Shown in pieces: positions 40,348 through 40,806 of a DNA stretch of 40,806 bases. Position 1 is the first letter of the stretch, and the number at the start of each line of letters is the position of its first letter. The notes beneath the pieces are model-generated. The model saw nothing but the letters and a program-made list of their open reading frames with translations. It was not told the DNA's origin and searched no databases. Location of the stretch: NCBI GenBank assembly GCA_015066365.1, contig SVON01000015.1:1-40806 (forward strand), given 5' to 3'. The stretch comes from Oscillospiraceae bacterium. GTDB taxonomy: Bacteria > Bacillota > Clostridia > Oscillospirales > Acutalibacteraceae. Position numbers and translations under genes: made by a program.

Positions 40348-40363
40348 ACACTATATCTAGTGG
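40348..40363. promoter_or_regulatory. NrdR-box-like palindrome upstream of the edge operon
   Basis: ACACTATATCTAGTGG is the closest of the four to the NrdR box as I recall it. It lies 46 bp upstream of the -35 at 40410. Confidence 0.55.
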
Positions 40364-40409
40364 TATAAAAATCCACCGAAAATTCATCAAAAAAAATATA
40401 AAAAAACAC

Positions 40410-40438
40410 TTGACTTTTTCTTGACAATGCTGTAAAGT
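40410..40438 (+). promoter_or_regulatory. Promoter of an operon starting beyond the right edge
   Basis: TTGACT (40410-40415), 17 bp, TAAAGT (40433-40438). A second TTGACA at 40421 has no well-spaced -10. The upstream context parallels the rpmG promoter. Confidence 0.55.
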
Positions 40439-40444
40439 ATACAA

Positions 40445-40806
40445 TGCGCGAGTTCGGAAAGGGCCTAAATGCGCCCAAATCTGAGCTCAAGCAGACTGCA
40501 CGATATGCGATGAAGCGGGAGGTTGCGGCTTTTGAAGCCGGTTTTTCCGTGGAGTATGTCCGATTTTAAACCGGGCGAAGGAATACTGAGGTGTGCAGAG
40601 AGGTTGTACGGCGTACTGCGCCTGCCCAACGGGTGGAGTAGGTCGAAAACTTGCGATTTACAGCCGCTCTATGCGCTTTAGTGACTGACACCAACCCCCG
40701 GGTTTGCCATGCAGGGCAAAACCCGGTTTTTTCACGGAGGGGTGCGAAACACCCGGCTGTGTGTATGGTTTGTGCCAGACCCGCCAAACAAAATTTACAA
40801 GGAGGC
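40445..40806 (+). promoter_or_regulatory. Long attenuated leader of the next operon (probably ribosomal, S10-type)
   Basis: About 360 nt without a gene, ending in ACAAGGAGGC, a ribosome binding site whose start codon lies beyond the window. It holds an intrinsic terminator CCGGGTTTGCC/GGCAAAACCCGG with T6 (40698-40732). Upstream segments around 40520-40570 (GCGGGAGGTTGCGG ... TTTTTCCGTGGAG) resemble leaders before rpsJ in clostridia as I remember them. A leader of rpoB is the other possibility. Confidence 0.55.

Overview
The window is chromosomal DNA spanning the replication origin of a GC-rich, anaerobic, spore-forming clostridium, most likely in the Oscillospirales/Ruminococcaceae group. 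This is inferred from dnaA-dnaN-S4-recF facing away from rpmH-rnpA-yidD-yidC-jag, from the sporulation genes gpr and spoIIP, from an NAD(P)-linked [FeFe] hydrogenase operon, and from intergenic palindromic repeats of the kind common in gut Firmicutes. No tRNA, rRNA, CRISPR array or intact transposase gene was seen.

Layout. 1-3672 (minus strand): recF (cut by the left edge), an S4-domain gene, dnaN and dnaA. The dnaA-dnaN gap carries a Bacillus-like unwinding module: two DnaA boxes, a GC step, four TAG trios and AT-rich DNA. 3673-4366: the second origin half, with DnaA boxes and the rpmH promoter. 4367-7414: rpmH, rnpA, yidD, yidC and jag. 7463-8666: repeats, a 46-codon gene with its own terminator, and the rplM promoter region. 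8667-9515: rplM-rpsI. 9783-16368: an accessory stretch with three zinc-ribbon membrane proteins, an XRE regulator, a tiny membrane protein, spoIIP, mnmE, a DUF559 endonuclease gene nested in a palindromic repeat, and a lipoprotein. 16399-21979: lepA, prmA, a small unknown gene, rsmE, gpr and rpsT. 22153-25956: SRP RNA, dnaX, ybaB, recR and smpB. 26327-34558: a ten-gene hydrogenase operon. 34618-34945: an apparent IS200-type remnant holding a repeat copy. 35284-39124: rpmG, secE, nusG, rplK, rplA, rplJ and rplL, with an L10 leader. 39389-39903: a divergent RHH/XRE regulator pair. 39940-40806: repeats, then the promoter and attenuated leader of an operon that starts beyond the edge.

How the parts work together. 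Most genes serve replication initiation and repair, translation, and membrane-protein insertion. The hydrogenase operon links NAD(P)H and ferredoxin oxidation to H2 production. Between its first subunit (HndA) and the other three (HndB, HndC, HndD) lie six genes that look like a redox or H2-sensing module: two DRTGG proteins, two stand-alone GHKL ATPases, a HydS-like hydrogenase homologue and a PHP phosphoesterase.

Main points to follow up: (1) the DUF559 endonuclease gene bounded by perfect 26-bp inverted repeats that belong to a family scattered through the window, with its C-terminus encoded by the repeat arm; (2) a 16-bp palindrome resembling the NrdR box upstream of four translation-related promoters; (3) the putative sensory module inside the hydrogenase operon; (4) the IS200-like remnant whose coding region is replaced by a repeat; (5) a 152-bp element with 16-bp perfect terminal inverted repeats.
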